From the NCBI GenBank assembly GCA_030752795.1, contig JASMDM010000008.1, positions 1 through 50,121 on the forward strand: a DNA stretch of 50,121 nt. The letters are read 5' to 3'. Of this stretch, positions 15,729 through 25,876 are shown piece by piece; position 1 is the stretch's first letter, and each line of letters begins with the position of its first letter. Below the pieces are notes generated by a model, which saw nothing but the letters and a program-made list of their open reading frames with translations, was not told where the DNA came from and searched no databases. This DNA is from SAR202 cluster bacterium. Lineage in GTDB: Bacteria > Chloroflexota > Dehalococcoidia > Lucifugimonadales > UBA1123. The position numbers and the translations under genes are program-made.

Positions 15729-15761
15729 AAAAAAGAATCGCCCCGAACATGTCGGGGCGAT
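15729..15761 (-). terminator. Rho-independent terminator of the ABC exporter operon
   Basis: Read on the minus strand, a 10-bp GC-rich stem ATCGCCCCGA/TCGGGGCGAT with a 5-base loop (15761-15737) is followed within a few bases by a run of six T (15734-15729). It lies 34 bases after the stop of the second exporter gene. A further outer pairing GACCTCGAAAA/TTTTCGAGGTC encloses it. Confidence 0.85.
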
Positions 15762-15795
15762 CATCAGGTTTTCGAGGTCGTTCGAGGTCGCTGAG

Positions 15796-17616
15796 CTAGT
15801 GGCCGTTTTCGGACACCGGGATCGGCGCTTCAATAGCCGCGTAGTTCATCTTGTAGAGATGGGCGTACAAGCCGTCCTTGACCGTCAGCTCTTCGTGGTT
15901 GCCCACTTCGATGACCTCGCCCTGGTTCAACACGACGATCTTGTCGGCGCCTCGGATCGTCGACAGCCTGTGAGCGATAACGATCGCGGTGCGGCCTTTG
16001 AGCAGCCGCAACAGAGCTCGCTGAATGAGCATCTCGGTATAGCTGTCGATGTTGGCCGTTGCTTCGTCGAGAATCAGGATCTTCGGATCGGCGACAAGCG
16101 CCCTCGCGAAACTGATTAGCTGCCGCTGGCCGACGCTCAAGTTGATGCCGCGCTCGGCCAGGAACGTATCGTATCCGTTTTCGAGCTTCATTATGAACTC
16201 GTGCGCGCCGACCGCTTCGGCCGCGGCGATCATCTGCTCACGTGTGGTGTTGACGTGGTTGTACTTGATGTTCTCTTCGACGCTGCCCGAGAACAAGAAC
16301 GGTTCCTGCAGCACCATGCTTATCTGGCCAGCCAACGATGCTCGTTTCACGTCTCGAATGTCGTTGCCGTCGACGAGGACTGCGCCCATGCCGTCAGGGA
16401 CGTCATAGAATCGCGACATCAACGAGACCAGTGTCGTTTTGCCGGCGCCGGTCGGTCCGACGATGGCCGCTACCTCGCCCGGCTTGATGTGCAGGTTGAC
16501 ATTCTTGATGACATCTTCGCCGGGGACATAGCTGAAAGTCAGGTCCTTGAGCTGTATGTCGCCCTTGATCGGCGGCGCCGTTATCGCGTCCGGAGCATCC
16601 ACGAGGTCCGGATCCCAGTCCATCATATCGAAGATCCGTGCTCCTGAGGCCATGGAACGTTGCAATTGCGTGTACTGCATCGTCATGTTTCGAATCGGAT
16701 CGAAGAACCGCTGAATGTATAGGATGAACGCTACGAGTGCGCCCAACTCCATGGCGTCGTCAACGATCATTCGTGACCCGTAGTATATGGCGAGACCGAT
16801 CGCGACCGCGGTGAAGATATCTACCGCAGGGAGCAAGCCCGCGGACAGCTTGCTGGCCCAAAGGTTCGTGTCCCGGTGGGTTGTGTTCTTTTCGTCGAAT
16901 TGGATTTCGTTGAGGTCCTGACGGTTCATCGCCTGGACGACCCGAACTCCCGTGATATTCTCGTTGAATGACGAGTTGACGATCGATATCGCGACGCGAA
17001 CTTTCATGAACGCTTTCCGCGCAAAAGGCTGCCACACAGCCATGATCAGAATCAGTACGGGGATCACGCTCATCGTGAGAAGCCCCAGCTTCAGGTTCAA
17101 TATGAGCAGCGCAATCACGATTCCGACAAGGGCGAGCAATTCGCCGGCTGTCATTACAACGAGCGCCGCGAACTCCTGGAGTTGCGATACGTCACCCATG
17201 ACCCGGGACATCAGTCGTCCGACCTCGGTCTTGTCGAAGAAGGCCATCGATTGCTTTTGGACATGTCCGAATAGCTGTTGCCTCAGGTTATAGAGTACGC
17301 CTTGGCCGACCTTTTCCATGGAGTACTGTTGGACGTAGTTCGCGACCCAGTTGACGAGAGAGATACCGAGGAACAGCACGAATACCGCGGTCAACCCGTC
17401 AATGTCACCGGGAATGATATATCGGTCGATCGCGATCTTGATAAGCCACGGGATCGCAACTTGCGTGCCCGTATACACCAGCATCGCTCCAAACGCCAAA
17501 AGTGCCAGGCCTTTGTATGGAAGGATGAACGGGAGAAGTCGAGCGACTACTCGTTGGTTGTATACTGAGCCGAATACTTCTTCGTCCGGATGTCCTCGGC
17601 TTACTCCGTGGAACAT
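15796..17616 (-). CDS. ABC exporter half-transporter, catalytically complete partner
   Basis: Membrane-domain plus ATPase fusion (606 residues) of the MsbA/multidrug type. Six transmembrane helices occupy roughly 20-310. The ATPase has Walker A GPTGAGKTT, signature LSVGQRQ, Walker B with catalytic Glu in ILILDEATANID, and the H-loop in VIAHRLSTIRGADK. The canonical Glu here, the Asp in the upstream partner, and the LSVGQ signature match heterodimeric exporters such as TM287/288 or BmrCD, with this protein as the TM288/BmrD side. Such pumps export lipids or drugs across the cytoplasmic membrane. It follows its partner by 78 bases and ends at a clear terminator. Confidence 0.92.
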   Translation of the reverse strand: MFHGVSRGHPDEEVFGSVYNQRVVARLLPFILPYKGLALLAFGAMLVYTGTQVAIPWLIKIAIDRYIIPGDIDGLTAVFVLFLGISLVNWVANYVQQYSMEKVGQGVLYNLRQQLFGHVQKQSMAFFDKTEVGRLMSRVMGDVSQLQEFAALVVMTAGELLALVGIVIALLILNLKLGLLTMSVIPVLILIMAVWQPFARKAFMKVRVAISIVNSSFNENITGVRVVQAMNRQDLNEIQFDEKNTTHRDTNLWASKLSAGLLPAVDIFTAVAIGLAIYYGSRMIVDDAMELGALVAFILYIQRFFDPIRNMTMQYTQLQRSMASGARIFDMMDWDPDLVDAPDAITAPPIKGDIQLKDLTFSYVPGEDVIKNVNLHIKPGEVAAIVGPTGAGKTTLVSLMSRFYDVPDGMGAVLVDGNDIRDVKRASLAGQISMVLQEPFLFSGSVEENIKYNHVNTTREQMIAAAEAVGAHEFIMKLENGYDTFLAERGINLSVGQRQLISFARALVADPKILILDEATANIDSYTEMLIQRALLRLLKGRTAIVIAHRLSTIRGADKIVVLNQGEVIEVGNHEELTVKDGLYAHLYKMNYAAIEAPIPVSENGH

Positions 17617-17694
17617 CGGTGGCCACCATTCATATTCGTGCGAACTCCTTCTGCGCGGAAGCTGGTATTAAGTCGGACACGGCCGTCATCGAAT

Positions 17695-19497
17695 CTACGA
17701 GTCGCTTGAGGAGGCGGGGTCGTTGAGGACTGGCGCCTCGATCTCGCGCATGACTTCCTCTTGAGGGCGAAGCTGAAGCTCGTAAATTTCCCGGTATTGT
17801 CCGTCCAGTGCAAGTAATTGTTGGTGGGTTCCCCGCTCGACCACTTCGCCGTTTTTCAGCACCAGAATGACGTCAGCCCTGTGAACCGTGTTGAGCCGAT
17901 GGGCGATGACGAACGTCGTTCGATTCTCCATGACCGAGGTCATGGCCGTGCGGATTTGGTCTTCGGTTTGTGCGTCAACGCTGGAGGTTGAGTCGTCGAG
18001 GATCAGCACTGGCGGGTCCAACAGCACAGCCCGTGCGATGGACATTCGCTGTCTCTGACCGCCAGACAGGGTGGAGCCGCGTTCGCCGACTTGAGTTTCA
18101 TAGCCGTCGGGAAGAGACTCGATAAATTGGTCGAGTTGAGCCACTTTCGCGGCGCTCTTGATCTCTTCGTCAGAGGCGTCGACACGCCCGTAGGCAATGT
18201 TCTCACGCACGCTAGTCGTGAACAGGAATACGTCTTGTTGCACAATGCCAATGTTGCGCCGGAGAGATTCCAACGTGGCATCCCGGATGTCAATCCCGTC
18301 CAGGGTGATGCTGCCGGCCGTAACGTCGTAGAAGCGCGGGATCAGGTTTACCATGCTCGTCTTGCCGCTGCCCGGCGCGCCGAGTAAGGCGATGACCTGT
18401 CCAGGTTCCGCTTCGAGTTCGATGTCAGTGAGCACCGTTTTGTCGCCGTTGTAACCGAAGCTGATGTTGTCGAAATGAACTCGCCCGTTTGTACGCGGGA
18501 TCTCCCTCGCGCCAGCAACCTCTTTAACCGGCGACTCATAGTCAAGTATCTCAAACAGCCTCTCACCGGCCGAAGTCGCTCGAGCGTAGGAGTTTACCAG
18601 CCAACCGGTCATCCGAACCGGCATTTGCAATATCTGCAGGTAGAAAATGAACTGTCCTAAATCGCCGGGAGACATATCGCCGGCGATCACACGCCGGCCC
18701 CCGAAGAATAGGATCAAGCCCATGGCCACAAGGAACGTGAACAACATGAAGGAGGTGCTGGAGGCTCTGAGTTTTTCAGCCTCGATGTAGCGACTGGTGA
18801 CGTCCAAGTTCTTGGCGTCGAATTTGACCTCTTCGTATGGCTCGGAAGCGAAGGCTTTGATAACTCTCACGCCGGAGAAATTCTCCAGCATGACTGTGCT
18901 CATCTCGGCCATTTTCTCTTGGACGACAAGCCATATGCGCCTCATCTGCAGCCGCGTCCTGGCGGAGTACAAGGCTACGATCGGCATGAAGCTGATACTG
19001 ATCAATCCAAGCTGCCAGTCCATCCGAAGCAGAAGGAAAGCTACCGCGATGAACAGCGCAACGAAATATGGCGTCCGAATCAACCCCATGTTTATGAACA
19101 TGCGGATGTTTTCGACGTCGGTGATCACACGAGACATGAGATTGCCCGTATGGTGCCGGTCGTGAAATCCGAAACTCATGTGTTGGACGTGGTCGTAAAA
19201 GGAATTTCGGATGTCGTAAGAGACGAACTGGGAGAGTGCTTCGCCGAGGTAGGTCTGGAAGAACGATAGGAGTCCGCGTATCGCGCTCAGCGCAAATATG
19301 ATGAGGACGATCGTGAAGATCGCGCCTTTGTCATACTCGCCAGTATCGAACGCAACACTAATTTCGTCGATGGCGTCGCCAAAATATCTTGGGAGCATTA
19401 CGTACGCGACAAGTGCTCCCGCGGTACAGGCATAGGCTCCAAACATCCGCCAAGGATGCCGGAGCGCGATGCCTATGATTCGAAATATGATTTCCAT
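17695..19497 (-). CDS. ABC exporter half-transporter with degenerate catalytic site
   Basis: Membrane-domain plus ATPase fusion (600 residues), first gene of a two-gene operon. Six transmembrane helices are followed by Walker A GAPGSGKTS, signature LSGGQRQRMS, and a Walker B segment LILDDSTSSVD in which Asp replaces the catalytic Glu. The H-loop VIAHRLNTVHRAD is intact. Asp at this position is the mark of the TM287/BmrC-like subunit of heterodimeric exporters, which binds but hardly hydrolyses ATP at its own site. A TATATA stretch directly precedes the ATG, and a GGAGG lies about 20 bases upstream, so the exact start is slightly uncertain. Confidence 0.92.
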   Translation of the reverse strand: MEIIFRIIGIALRHPWRMFGAYACTAGALVAYVMLPRYFGDAIDEISVAFDTGEYDKGAIFTIVLIIFALSAIRGLLSFFQTYLGEALSQFVSYDIRNSFYDHVQHMSFGFHDRHHTGNLMSRVITDVENIRMFINMGLIRTPYFVALFIAVAFLLLRMDWQLGLISISFMPIVALYSARTRLQMRRIWLVVQEKMAEMSTVMLENFSGVRVIKAFASEPYEEVKFDAKNLDVTSRYIEAEKLRASSTSFMLFTFLVAMGLILFFGGRRVIAGDMSPGDLGQFIFYLQILQMPVRMTGWLVNSYARATSAGERLFEILDYESPVKEVAGAREIPRTNGRVHFDNISFGYNGDKTVLTDIELEAEPGQVIALLGAPGSGKTSMVNLIPRFYDVTAGSITLDGIDIRDATLESLRRNIGIVQQDVFLFTTSVRENIAYGRVDASDEEIKSAAKVAQLDQFIESLPDGYETQVGERGSTLSGGQRQRMSIARAVLLDPPVLILDDSTSSVDAQTEDQIRTAMTSVMENRTTFVIAHRLNTVHRADVILVLKNGEVVERGTHQQLLALDGQYREIYELQLRPQEEVMREIEAPVLNDPASSSDS

Positions 19498-19711
19498 ATA
19501 TACTGCGCTAGGGCGTGCCTCCGTTTGATTGTGGGAATTGATTCAGTGTGACCGGCCGGCCGCAAAAAAAAAAATTCCCTCAGTTAATAAATGTACTACT
19601 TGATAGGGCCCTTGGCAAGGGACACACCATTGGGAATTCGTTAACTTTTGTTCATGAAATCCCACTGCGGCGTTCTGGCATTGCTTGACGCATTTCCAGC
19701 TCGAAGCGGTG
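19498..19711. other. Intergenic region with poly-A tract
   Basis: The 214-base gap holds a palindromic GGCCGGCC (19553-19561 region) followed by eleven consecutive A (19564-19574) and a short CCCTTGCCAAGGG hairpin near 19611-19623. It must contain the end of the DUF5666 transcript and the start of the exporter transcript, but I see neither a standard terminator nor a convincing -35/-10 pair. Confidence 0.4.
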
Positions 19712-20374
19712 TTACGGGTTCTGAACCTGTCTTCGTCCGCCGCCAGCCCTGAATCCGCCGAATCCGCCCAAGCCCAAATCATCGGGCGTAATGAAGATCG
19801 AGACCGCGTCGAATCCGCCGTCCTCGCTACGTTCGCCGGTGACCGTGATGCTCGACTCGACGGCAAGCTCCTCGGCGCTGACTTCTACGAGATTGCGAAT
19901 GACGGTGTCCGGACCCAGCGTGACCTGCAACGGTCCCTGCGCGGTGTTCACCGTGACAACGTTGCCCTCGACGCCCTCGACGGTGCCGATTAGGTTGTTT
20001 CCGCCGAATGCTCCCGGCGTGGAATCACCGCCGCCTCCGAATCCGCCGCCACCAAATCTGGCGCCGCCAAACGCTCCGCCTGGCTCGCCACGCGCTCCAC
20101 CCGCGCCCTGGAACTGCTGCCTAATCTCCTGGAGTTGCTCCGGCGAAAGGTTTCCGGATTGCAATTGCTCTCGCAATGCGCTCGCCTGGTCGGGATCTAC
20201 TTGAAGGCCTTCGGCGAACGTCCCTGACGGGGAAGGGAGATCTGGCGCCGCAGCCGCCACTGGCGCTTCTTCTCCGCCGCGTTCATAAGCAACGCCGCCC
20301 GCGAATGCGCCGCCCATGCCGAGGCCGACGACTAACATCCCGACGATCAATACGACGAACAGCTTGTTATTCAT
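19712..20374 (-). CDS. Exported Gly-rich protein with DUF5666-like domain
   Basis: 220 residues. An N-terminal hydrophobic segment (LFVVLIVGMLVVGLGMGGAF) serves as signal or anchor. A short helical stretch DPDQASALREQLQSGNLSPE follows, then a Gly/Phe-rich region (about 95-120) and a small beta domain beginning LIGTVEGVEGNVVTVNTAQG. That beta domain resembles DUF5666, an OB-like fold common in secreted proteins. It ends Gly/Arg-rich. It is the last gene of the adaptor, ATPase and permease set; the adaptor also ends Gly-rich, which hints at a shared location outside the membrane. Function unknown. Confidence 0.72.
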   Translation of the reverse strand: MNNKLFVVLIVGMLVVGLGMGGAFAGGVAYERGGEEAPVAAAAPDLPSPSGTFAEGLQVDPDQASALREQLQSGNLSPEQLQEIRQQFQGAGGARGEPGGAFGGARFGGGGFGGGGDSTPGAFGGNNLIGTVEGVEGNVVTVNTAQGPLQVTLGPDTVIRNLVEVSAEELAVESSITVTGERSEDGGFDAVSIFITPDDLGLGGFGGFRAGGGRRQVQNP

Positions 20375-20436
20375 AGCTCCCCCTCGGATGCCAATGCTCT
20401 CAAGTGTGGCCGTCCCATGAGGACGGCGGTTTCACA

Positions 20437-21681
20437 TTATTCGTATCTAAGCGCATCTATCGGATGCAGTCGTGCCGCTCTCATGGCCGGATAGATGCCG
20501 AAAAACAAGCCGATCACAACCGATACAACGAGGGCCAGCGCCGCTATCTCCGATGAGAACGCGGTTTCGAACGACTGCCCGGCCAGTTCTCGTCCGTCCA
20601 GCGCGCGGGCCAATGCATATCCGGCGATTACGCCCGCTATGCCTCCCCCAAGGCTCAGCAGAGAAGCCTCCGAAACGAACTGGAACAGGATGTCGCGCCG
20701 CTTGGCGCCCATCGCTTTCCGAATGCCGATCTCGCGCGTCCGTTCCGTGACCGACACCAGCATGATGTTCATGATGCCGATGCCGCCGACGAGCAGCGAT
20801 ATGCCCGCGATGCCGCCTAGGAACATTATGAAGACATCGGTGGTCTCTTCTAGAGTTTCGATCGTCTCCTCTTGGCTGCTTACTGTGAAGTCGTCTTCCT
20901 CGGTGGTTCGGTGGCGCAACCGAAGCAGCGTAGCAATTTCGTCGACAGCGGTTTCCATATCGTAGCCGTCTTGCACCTGCACGTTGATCGAACCGACGCT
21001 GATTCCGCCCTGCGCGGTGCGCTGAGCTGACAACCGGTAATAAGCGGTGGTGACCGGAACCAGCGCCTGGTCGTCGAACAGACCAAAAGCGCCGCCTCCC
21101 TGGCTCGCCAGCACGCCGATAACCTCGAATCGCCGGCTGTTGATTCTGACTGTCTGGCCAACCGGGTCTCGGAAGCCGAACAACGTCTCTGCAACGCTTG
21201 ATCCCAAGACGACGACCTCGGATCGGTTCATGACTTGCCCGGAGGTGACGAATGAACCGGAATCCACCGAGTAGTTCCTGACGAATTCGTATTCCGGAGT
21301 GACCCCGATGACCTGCGTCGACGTGTTCTCTCGGCCCGCGACGATTTGAACGCGCGTGCTGAGCTCTGGCGCCGCCGCGGCCACCGAAGGCGTAAATTCC
21401 GGGTCGAGCATCGCGTAGGCGTCTTCGAGCGTCAGCGTGCTTGCCGACCCCTGTCCGCCGAATATCCCACCGGTGTTGGTGGCGCCCGGGCGCACGAACA
21501 GCAGGTTGGTGCCCAGCGACTCGATCCGCGACGTAATCGATTCCTGCGCTCCCTTGCCGATGGCCATGAGGGAGATGACTGCCGTAACGCCGATTACGAT
21601 GCCGAGCAGGGTCAGTCCCGCCCGCAACTTGTTGGCGCCCATCGAAGTTATGGCCGTCTTGAGTACGTCAAACGGGCTCAA
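20437..21681 (-). CDS. MacB-like ABC transporter permease
   Basis: Integral membrane protein (414 residues) with the MacB/FtsX layout. One transmembrane helix near the N-terminus ([20 protein letters not shown]) is followed by a large extracytoplasmic domain (about 50-270) and three C-terminal helices with [20 protein letters not shown], the coupling-helix signature. Such proteins are mechanotransmitters rather than classical channels. TTG 21681 is the preferred start because GGAG lies six bases upstream; an earlier TTG at 21699 is possible. The start overlaps the ATPase gene end by 14 bases, so they are translationally coupled. Confidence 0.9.
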   Translation of the reverse strand: MSPFDVLKTAITSMGANKLRAGLTLLGIVIGVTAVISLMAIGKGAQESITSRIESLGTNLLFVRPGATNTGGIFGGQGSASTLTLEDAYAMLDPEFTPSVAAAAPELSTRVQIVAGRENTSTQVIGVTPEYEFVRNYSVDSGSFVTSGQVMNRSEVVVLGSSVAETLFGFRDPVGQTVRINSRRFEVIGVLASQGGGAFGLFDDQALVPVTTAYYRLSAQRTAQGGISVGSINVQVQDGYDMETAVDEIATLLRLRHRTTEEDDFTVSSQEETIETLEETTDVFIMFLGGIAGISLLVGGIGIMNIMLVSVTERTREIGIRKAMGAKRRDILFQFVSEASLLSLGGGIAGVIAGYALARALDGRELAGQSFETAFSSEIAALALVVSVVIGLFFGIYPAMRAARLHPIDALRYE

Positions 21682-22375
21682 AAGAAACTCCGGGCGCAAG
21701 TTGTTTTTGGACTTGGTCCGTTACTATTCGCCCGTCGAGCATCGACACGACCCGCCGCGCGTGGGCGGCAATGTCGGGTTCGTGCGTCACCAAGATGACC
21801 GTGATTCCGTCTTCTTCGTTGAGGTTTCGAAGAATCTCGATGATCTCCTCGCTCGACCGGCTGTCGAGGTTTCCGGTCGGTTCGTCGGCCAGCAGGATGC
21901 GCGGTTCCTTGACCAGCGCGCGCGCGATGCCTACGCGCTGTTGCTGTCCGCCGGAGAGCTCGGTCGGGCGATGGTTGGCGCGATCTGCCAGTCCGACGCG
22001 GTCCAGAGCATCCAATGCGTTCCTGTGTCGGTCACGCCGTCCTCCGTATATCAGCGGAAGCTCAACGTTGGCTTGGGCCGTCAGCCGGGGCAAGAGGTTG
22101 TATGTCTGGAACACGAACCCGATATCGCCGCCGCGTATCTCCGCGAGGCGGTCGTCGCCGAGTTGCCCGACATCCAGGTCGTCGAGAAGATAGCGGCCTT
22201 CAGACGGCACGTCCAGGCATCCGATAATGTTCATCATCGTGGATTTGCCGGAGCCCGACGGACCCATGATCGCAGCGATTTCACCGTCGTCGATACGCAT
22301 ACTCACGTTTTGGAGCGCACCGACTTCAACTTCGCCCATGCGATAGATCTTTGAAACGTTGTCGAGTTCGATCAT
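21668..22375 (-). CDS. MacB/LolD-type ABC transporter ATPase
   Basis: Energy subunit of 235 residues for the permease encoded immediately downstream. Walker A is GPSGSGKST, followed by [15 protein letters not shown] typical of the LolD/MacB branch. The signature is [15 protein letters not shown], Walker [13 protein letters not shown] with catalytic Glu, and the H-loop VTHEPDIA. It sits 8 bases after the adaptor gene. As in Gram-positive systems, ATPase and permease are separate proteins rather than the fused MacB of Gram-negative bacteria. Confidence 0.94.
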   Translation of the reverse strand: MIELDNVSKIYRMGEVEVGALQNVSMRIDDGEIAAIMGPSGSGKSTMMNIIGCLDVPSEGRYLLDDLDVGQLGDDRLAEIRGGDIGFVFQTYNLLPRLTAQANVELPLIYGGRRDRHRNALDALDRVGLADRANHRPTELSGGQQQRVGIARALVKEPRILLADEPTGNLDSRSSEEIIEILRNLNEEDGITVILVTHEPDIAAHARRVVSMLDGRIVTDQVQKQLAPGVSFEPV

Positions 22376-22383
22376 GCTTGGCT

Positions 22384-24906
22384 CTACCTTCCGCCTCGTC
22401 CACCGCCGCCGAAGCCGCCTCCCGGCGCCACGAATCCGGCCTGGATGCGCCGGAAGTCGCCGCCGCCAAATTGGAAGCGATCATTTTGAGTCTCTTGGGA
22501 TTCCATGATCACCGTGTCGCCCTCAATCAATCCGTCCAGGATGACCGTCCAGAAGTCGTCGCTGTTGCCGAGGACCACTTGTCGGTCGACGACGTTGCCG
22601 TCGCTCATTACTTTGACCGAAGGCTCGTCGAACGAGCCATACAAGGACTGAATCGGCACCATCAAAACGTTTCTGTCTTCGCGGATGACAACACTGGCCA
22701 CTGCGCTTAATCCCTCGGGCAACTCGAAGCCCTCGGGCGGCGTGACTCTGATTCTTACCGGATAGCTGACCACGCCTTGTTGCGTGCGCGCCTCCGTCGC
22801 AATGTAAGACACGTTTCCAGGCAAGAACTGGCCGGGCAGTGCATCCATGGTGACCAACGCTGTCGAGCCCAACTGAACGAACAGTACGTCTATCTCGTCC
22901 ACGATGCCGTCGACTTCGACAACGGAAGTGTCGACTATCTCCATGACCGGCGAGTTGGCGTTCACGGATTGGCCGAGTTCGACGTTGATCGCGGAAACGA
23001 AGCCGTCCCACGGCGCGATGATGGTCGCGTCGATCAGCCACTGCTCTGCTTGCTCGAGCGTCGCCACCGCGGACGCAACATCGGCTTGTTGGAGGGCTAG
23101 GTCGAGCCGGTCAGGGCCGAGCCGCGTCAAGGCCAGGTCTGCTTTCAGGTCTTCGAGATTCAGGCGGGCGACTTCCACGTTGAGCCGTGCGGCTTCCAAT
23201 TTCGCGCCGGCGGCGCCGCCCAGAAGCAACTCGAGGTCGTCTTCAGCCTTCGCGAGAGTCGAGGCTGCGAGTTCGACTTGTTGATCCTGGTCTTCAATCA
23301 AAACTTCGTCCAAGGGCGCCACCAAGTCAGCCAAATCCGATTTTGCCTGTTCGAGATTTTGCAACGCCAAAGCAACTTGAGCTCGTTGGCTGCCGATGTC
23401 GATGTCGCTCGCGCCTTCGCGCAGGGTGGCCAGATCGTCCAGTGCCACCTGCAACGTCGAAGTGGCAACGGCGAGTTCCCTCGATCGGTCCTCCGCGATC
23501 AATGGATCGGGTGGGCCTTCGATCTCGGCGAGAATCTCCTGGAAACTCACCAACGTCTCTCGGGCCTTCTCGACCGATGACTCGGATGCGACCAGCGCCT
23601 TCGACGATTGAACTTGAGCCGACTCCAAATTGGCAGTCGACTGGCTGTAGGCCGCGCCCGCGGTTTCGAGCTCTTGCTGCACACAGACGCCCAGCCAGGC
23701 GATCGGACCGTCGCAAGTGGCCACTATCGGCATCGGGCTCAGGTTGAGCCAGGCGAACAGCGTGGTCTCGTTCCAAGCGGTCTCCGGATCGTCCGGTGGC
23801 ACGCCGATTTCGCTGCTGTCTCCACTGAGTTCGGCTCCTCGCTTTGCCGAATCGAAAACCGTCGCAAGGTCGATGCCTTGAGACGCCAGTACAACATTCG
23901 GATCCGCGTTCATGTCCTCGGCGGTCAACTTCGTACCGAGCCACTTTTGAAATTCGATCAAATAGTCGTCGGTGGCTTTCTGGGCGCTTTCACCGGCTGC
24001 GTCGAGTTTCGTTTCCCAGTCCGCGATGTTAAACGCCAACTCAGCTTCCGCGTTGGCGTGCTGGGTTTCGGCGATCTCGAGGGCTAGCCTCGCACTTGCC
24101 AGCTCGTCTGGCGTGGCGCCGTCTTTGATGTCATCGAAGGCCTCCTCGGCTCGTTCGACCGCGATCCTGGCGTTGGTGATCTTGGCTTCTGCTTGGGCAA
24201 CCTCCAAGGGAGTCGGCTGCTCGATGAGCCTGGTCAAAGCGTCTTCGGCCTTCTGCAGCAATTCCTGGTTGTTGGCGATCTTCGCTTCGGCGGAGGCGAC
24301 AGCCTGGCCGGATGGAGGTTCCGTCAACGCCTCCAACTTCTCCTGGGCATTCAACAACGACGCCTTTGAACTCGCGACCTTGGCCCGCGCTTGAGCCACA
24401 TCGAGGGTCGTTGGGTCCGTGAGCTTGGCGAGAGCGTCGACGGCGTTCTCCAACACGATTGTCGCCGCCGCGATCTTGGATTCGGTTTGGGCGAAATTCA
24501 ACGCCGACGGGTCGCTAAGCTCCGAAAGTGTGTCCTGTGCGTTACGAAGTTCGACGCGGGCTTGAGCGACGGATCGTTCGAGTCCTGCGATCGTATCGGC
24601 GTCGAACGACGCCAGAGCGTCGAATTGGTTGACCCTTTGGCCTTCGACGACGAACAGTTCCGCAACAGTGCCCTGAGAACCGAAGTTCAGCGTTTCTCGG
24701 TTGGGAAACAAAACGCTGCCATTGACAGAGACCTCGTTAACGAGATTGCCGCGCTGGACTGGGATTAACTGCTGATCGGTCTCAAGGTCAGCGGCGTCTT
24801 CGCCGGTGAGCAAAGCGTATACGCCAAACATGCCGCCAAACCCAATAATCAAGACCGCTGCCAACACGCCAATTTGCCACGGTTGGAGAACCGCGAGTGA
24901 TTTCAT
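22384..24906 (-). CDS. Very large HlyD/MacA-like adaptor with tandem coiled-coil repeats
   Basis: 840 residues, about twice the usual adaptor length. Order: membrane anchor (11-33), first half of the lipoyl domain (50-100), long alpha-helical arm (105-300), an insertion of about 90 residues (320-412), returning helical arm (412-625), second lipoyl half ([19 protein letters not shown]), beta-barrel and membrane-proximal domains, and a Gly-rich tail (814-840). The outgoing arm is built from repeats of about 36 residues separated by turns such as [22 protein letters not shown] and [12 protein letters not shown]. The insertion contains the only close Cys pair (about 398 and 408). It heads the ATPase/permease operon and should link that transporter to the outside. 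Confidence 0.88.
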   Translation of the reverse strand: MKSLAVLQPWQIGVLAAVLIIGFGGMFGVYALLTGEDAADLETDQQLIPVQRGNLVNEVSVNGSVLFPNRETLNFGSQGTVAELFVVEGQRVNQFDALASFDADTIAGLERSVAQARVELRNAQDTLSELSDPSALNFAQTESKIAAATIVLENAVDALAKLTDPTTLDVAQARAKVASSKASLLNAQEKLEALTEPPSGQAVASAEAKIANNQELLQKAEDALTRLIEQPTPLEVAQAEAKITNARIAVERAEEAFDDIKDGATPDELASARLALEIAETQHANAEAELAFNIADWETKLDAAGESAQKATDDYLIEFQKWLGTKLTAEDMNADPNVVLASQGIDLATVFDSAKRGAELSGDSSEIGVPPDDPETAWNETTLFAWLNLSPMPIVATCDGPIAWLGVCVQQELETAGAAYSQSTANLESAQVQSSKALVASESSVEKARETLVSFQEILAEIEGPPDPLIAEDRSRELAVATSTLQVALDDLATLREGASDIDIGSQRAQVALALQNLEQAKSDLADLVAPLDEVLIEDQDQQVELAASTLAKAEDDLELLLGGAAGAKLEAARLNVEVARLNLEDLKADLALTRLGPDRLDLALQQADVASAVATLEQAEQWLIDATIIAPWDGFVSAINVELGQSVNANSPVMEIVDTSVVEVDGIVDEIDVLFVQLGSTALVTMDALPGQFLPGNVSYIATEARTQQGVVSYPVRIRVTPPEGFELPEGLSAVASVVIREDRNVLMVPIQSLYGSFDEPSVKVMSDGNVVDRQVVLGNSDDFWTVILDGLIEGDTVIMESQETQNDRFQFGGGDFRRIQAGFVAPGGGFGGGGRGGR

Positions 24907-24929
24907 TTCGTTCCTTTCGCGGATGCGCT

Positions 24930-25799
24930 CTATTGACCGGTGACGCCAGGCGCCGGTTCCGTCTGAACGAACGAGAGTCCGCCCGGCGGGCCGCCGCGCC
25001 TCATGGCGTCGATAAGCAATCGGTAGCCTAGTTCAGACTGCGACACGACGATCTGCGCCCGTTGCCGTTGCCCGGGAGGCAGTCCACGAAGCATGCGCTG
25101 AAATTCTGATTTCATTCGCTCGTTGTCGCGCTCGAGCGCAGTCTGCAACCGCTGCGCCGAGCTTGACCGGACGAGGATGCGGCGCACCGCTGGAACCTCC
25201 ACAGCATGGGCGTTCACGTCAACGCCCACAAGAACCGCCGACCGACGCAAATGCTGATTCATTCTCTTGATGAGCGTCTCAGCGTCGGTGTATCGGCCGA
25301 TGGCCACAAGTTGCTGCATCTCTTTTCCGCGGGTTGCTGCAAGATCGGCGTAAACCTGCGCCTTGCCGCTGTCCGATCGAGGCAACCTGGTTTGGATGCT
25401 CTCTTTCGCGCTCTTGACCCAGTAGAGCGGTTCACCGGGGAGGCTGTCGGAAGAGGCGGCAGTGGTAACACCGGCGCCGGCGCTCAAAACGACAAGCACG
25501 GCCAACGAGATGGCGATAGGGCGCGCGATCGGCAGCCATCGCGCCGTCAACCAAGCCCATCGCGCGGGCTGCTGGCCGGAGGACTGCATTGCAAATGTGA
25601 ATTGCTGGAAGTTGCGCTGTTTCGCCTGATCCGACGGTGAAATCACAGTCGCGAGATCGTTCGTCGCCGACGCCGTTTGGATCAACGGCTCGAGCTCATC
25701 TCGCTGCCTGGGATAATCGTTGAGACATACTTGCGGATCTTCACCCGCCGATATGCGCTCAAGGCAATCATTCAACGCTTCGTTGAATTGCTGACTCAT
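24930..25799 (-). CDS. DUF5667-type membrane protein, candidate anti-sigma factor
   Basis: 289 residues. A cytoplasmic N-terminal segment has two Cys (ALNDCLERISAGEDPQVCL), followed by PRQRDELEPLIQTA, a motif style seen in Chloroflexota proteins encoded after ECF sigma factors. One transmembrane helix lies at about 91-112, and an extracytoplasmic part starts SLPGEPLYWVKSAKES, the DUF5667 signature. The topology is that of a membrane-tethered anti-sigma factor. The gene follows the ECF sigma gene by 77 bases and precedes the adaptor by 23, which fits a sigma/anti-sigma pair controlling the transporter genes. The anti-sigma role is inferred from position and topology only. Confidence 0.75.
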   Translation of the reverse strand: MSQQFNEALNDCLERISAGEDPQVCLNDYPRQRDELEPLIQTASATNDLATVISPSDQAKQRNFQQFTFAMQSSGQQPARWAWLTARWLPIARPIAISLAVLVVLSAGAGVTTAASSDSLPGEPLYWVKSAKESIQTRLPRSDSGKAQVYADLAATRGKEMQQLVAIGRYTDAETLIKRMNQHLRRSAVLVGVDVNAHAVEVPAVRRILVRSSSAQRLQTALERDNERMKSEFQRMLRGLPPGQRQRAQIVVSQSELGYRLLIDAMRRGGPPGGLSFVQTEPAPGVTGQ

Positions 25800-25876
25800 C
25801 GTCTACCTCTCGGCCGTGTCTGTGCCGGTCCGGACGCCGTTTTCTTCGTATCAGCCGTTTCGCTACTACCCACGGC

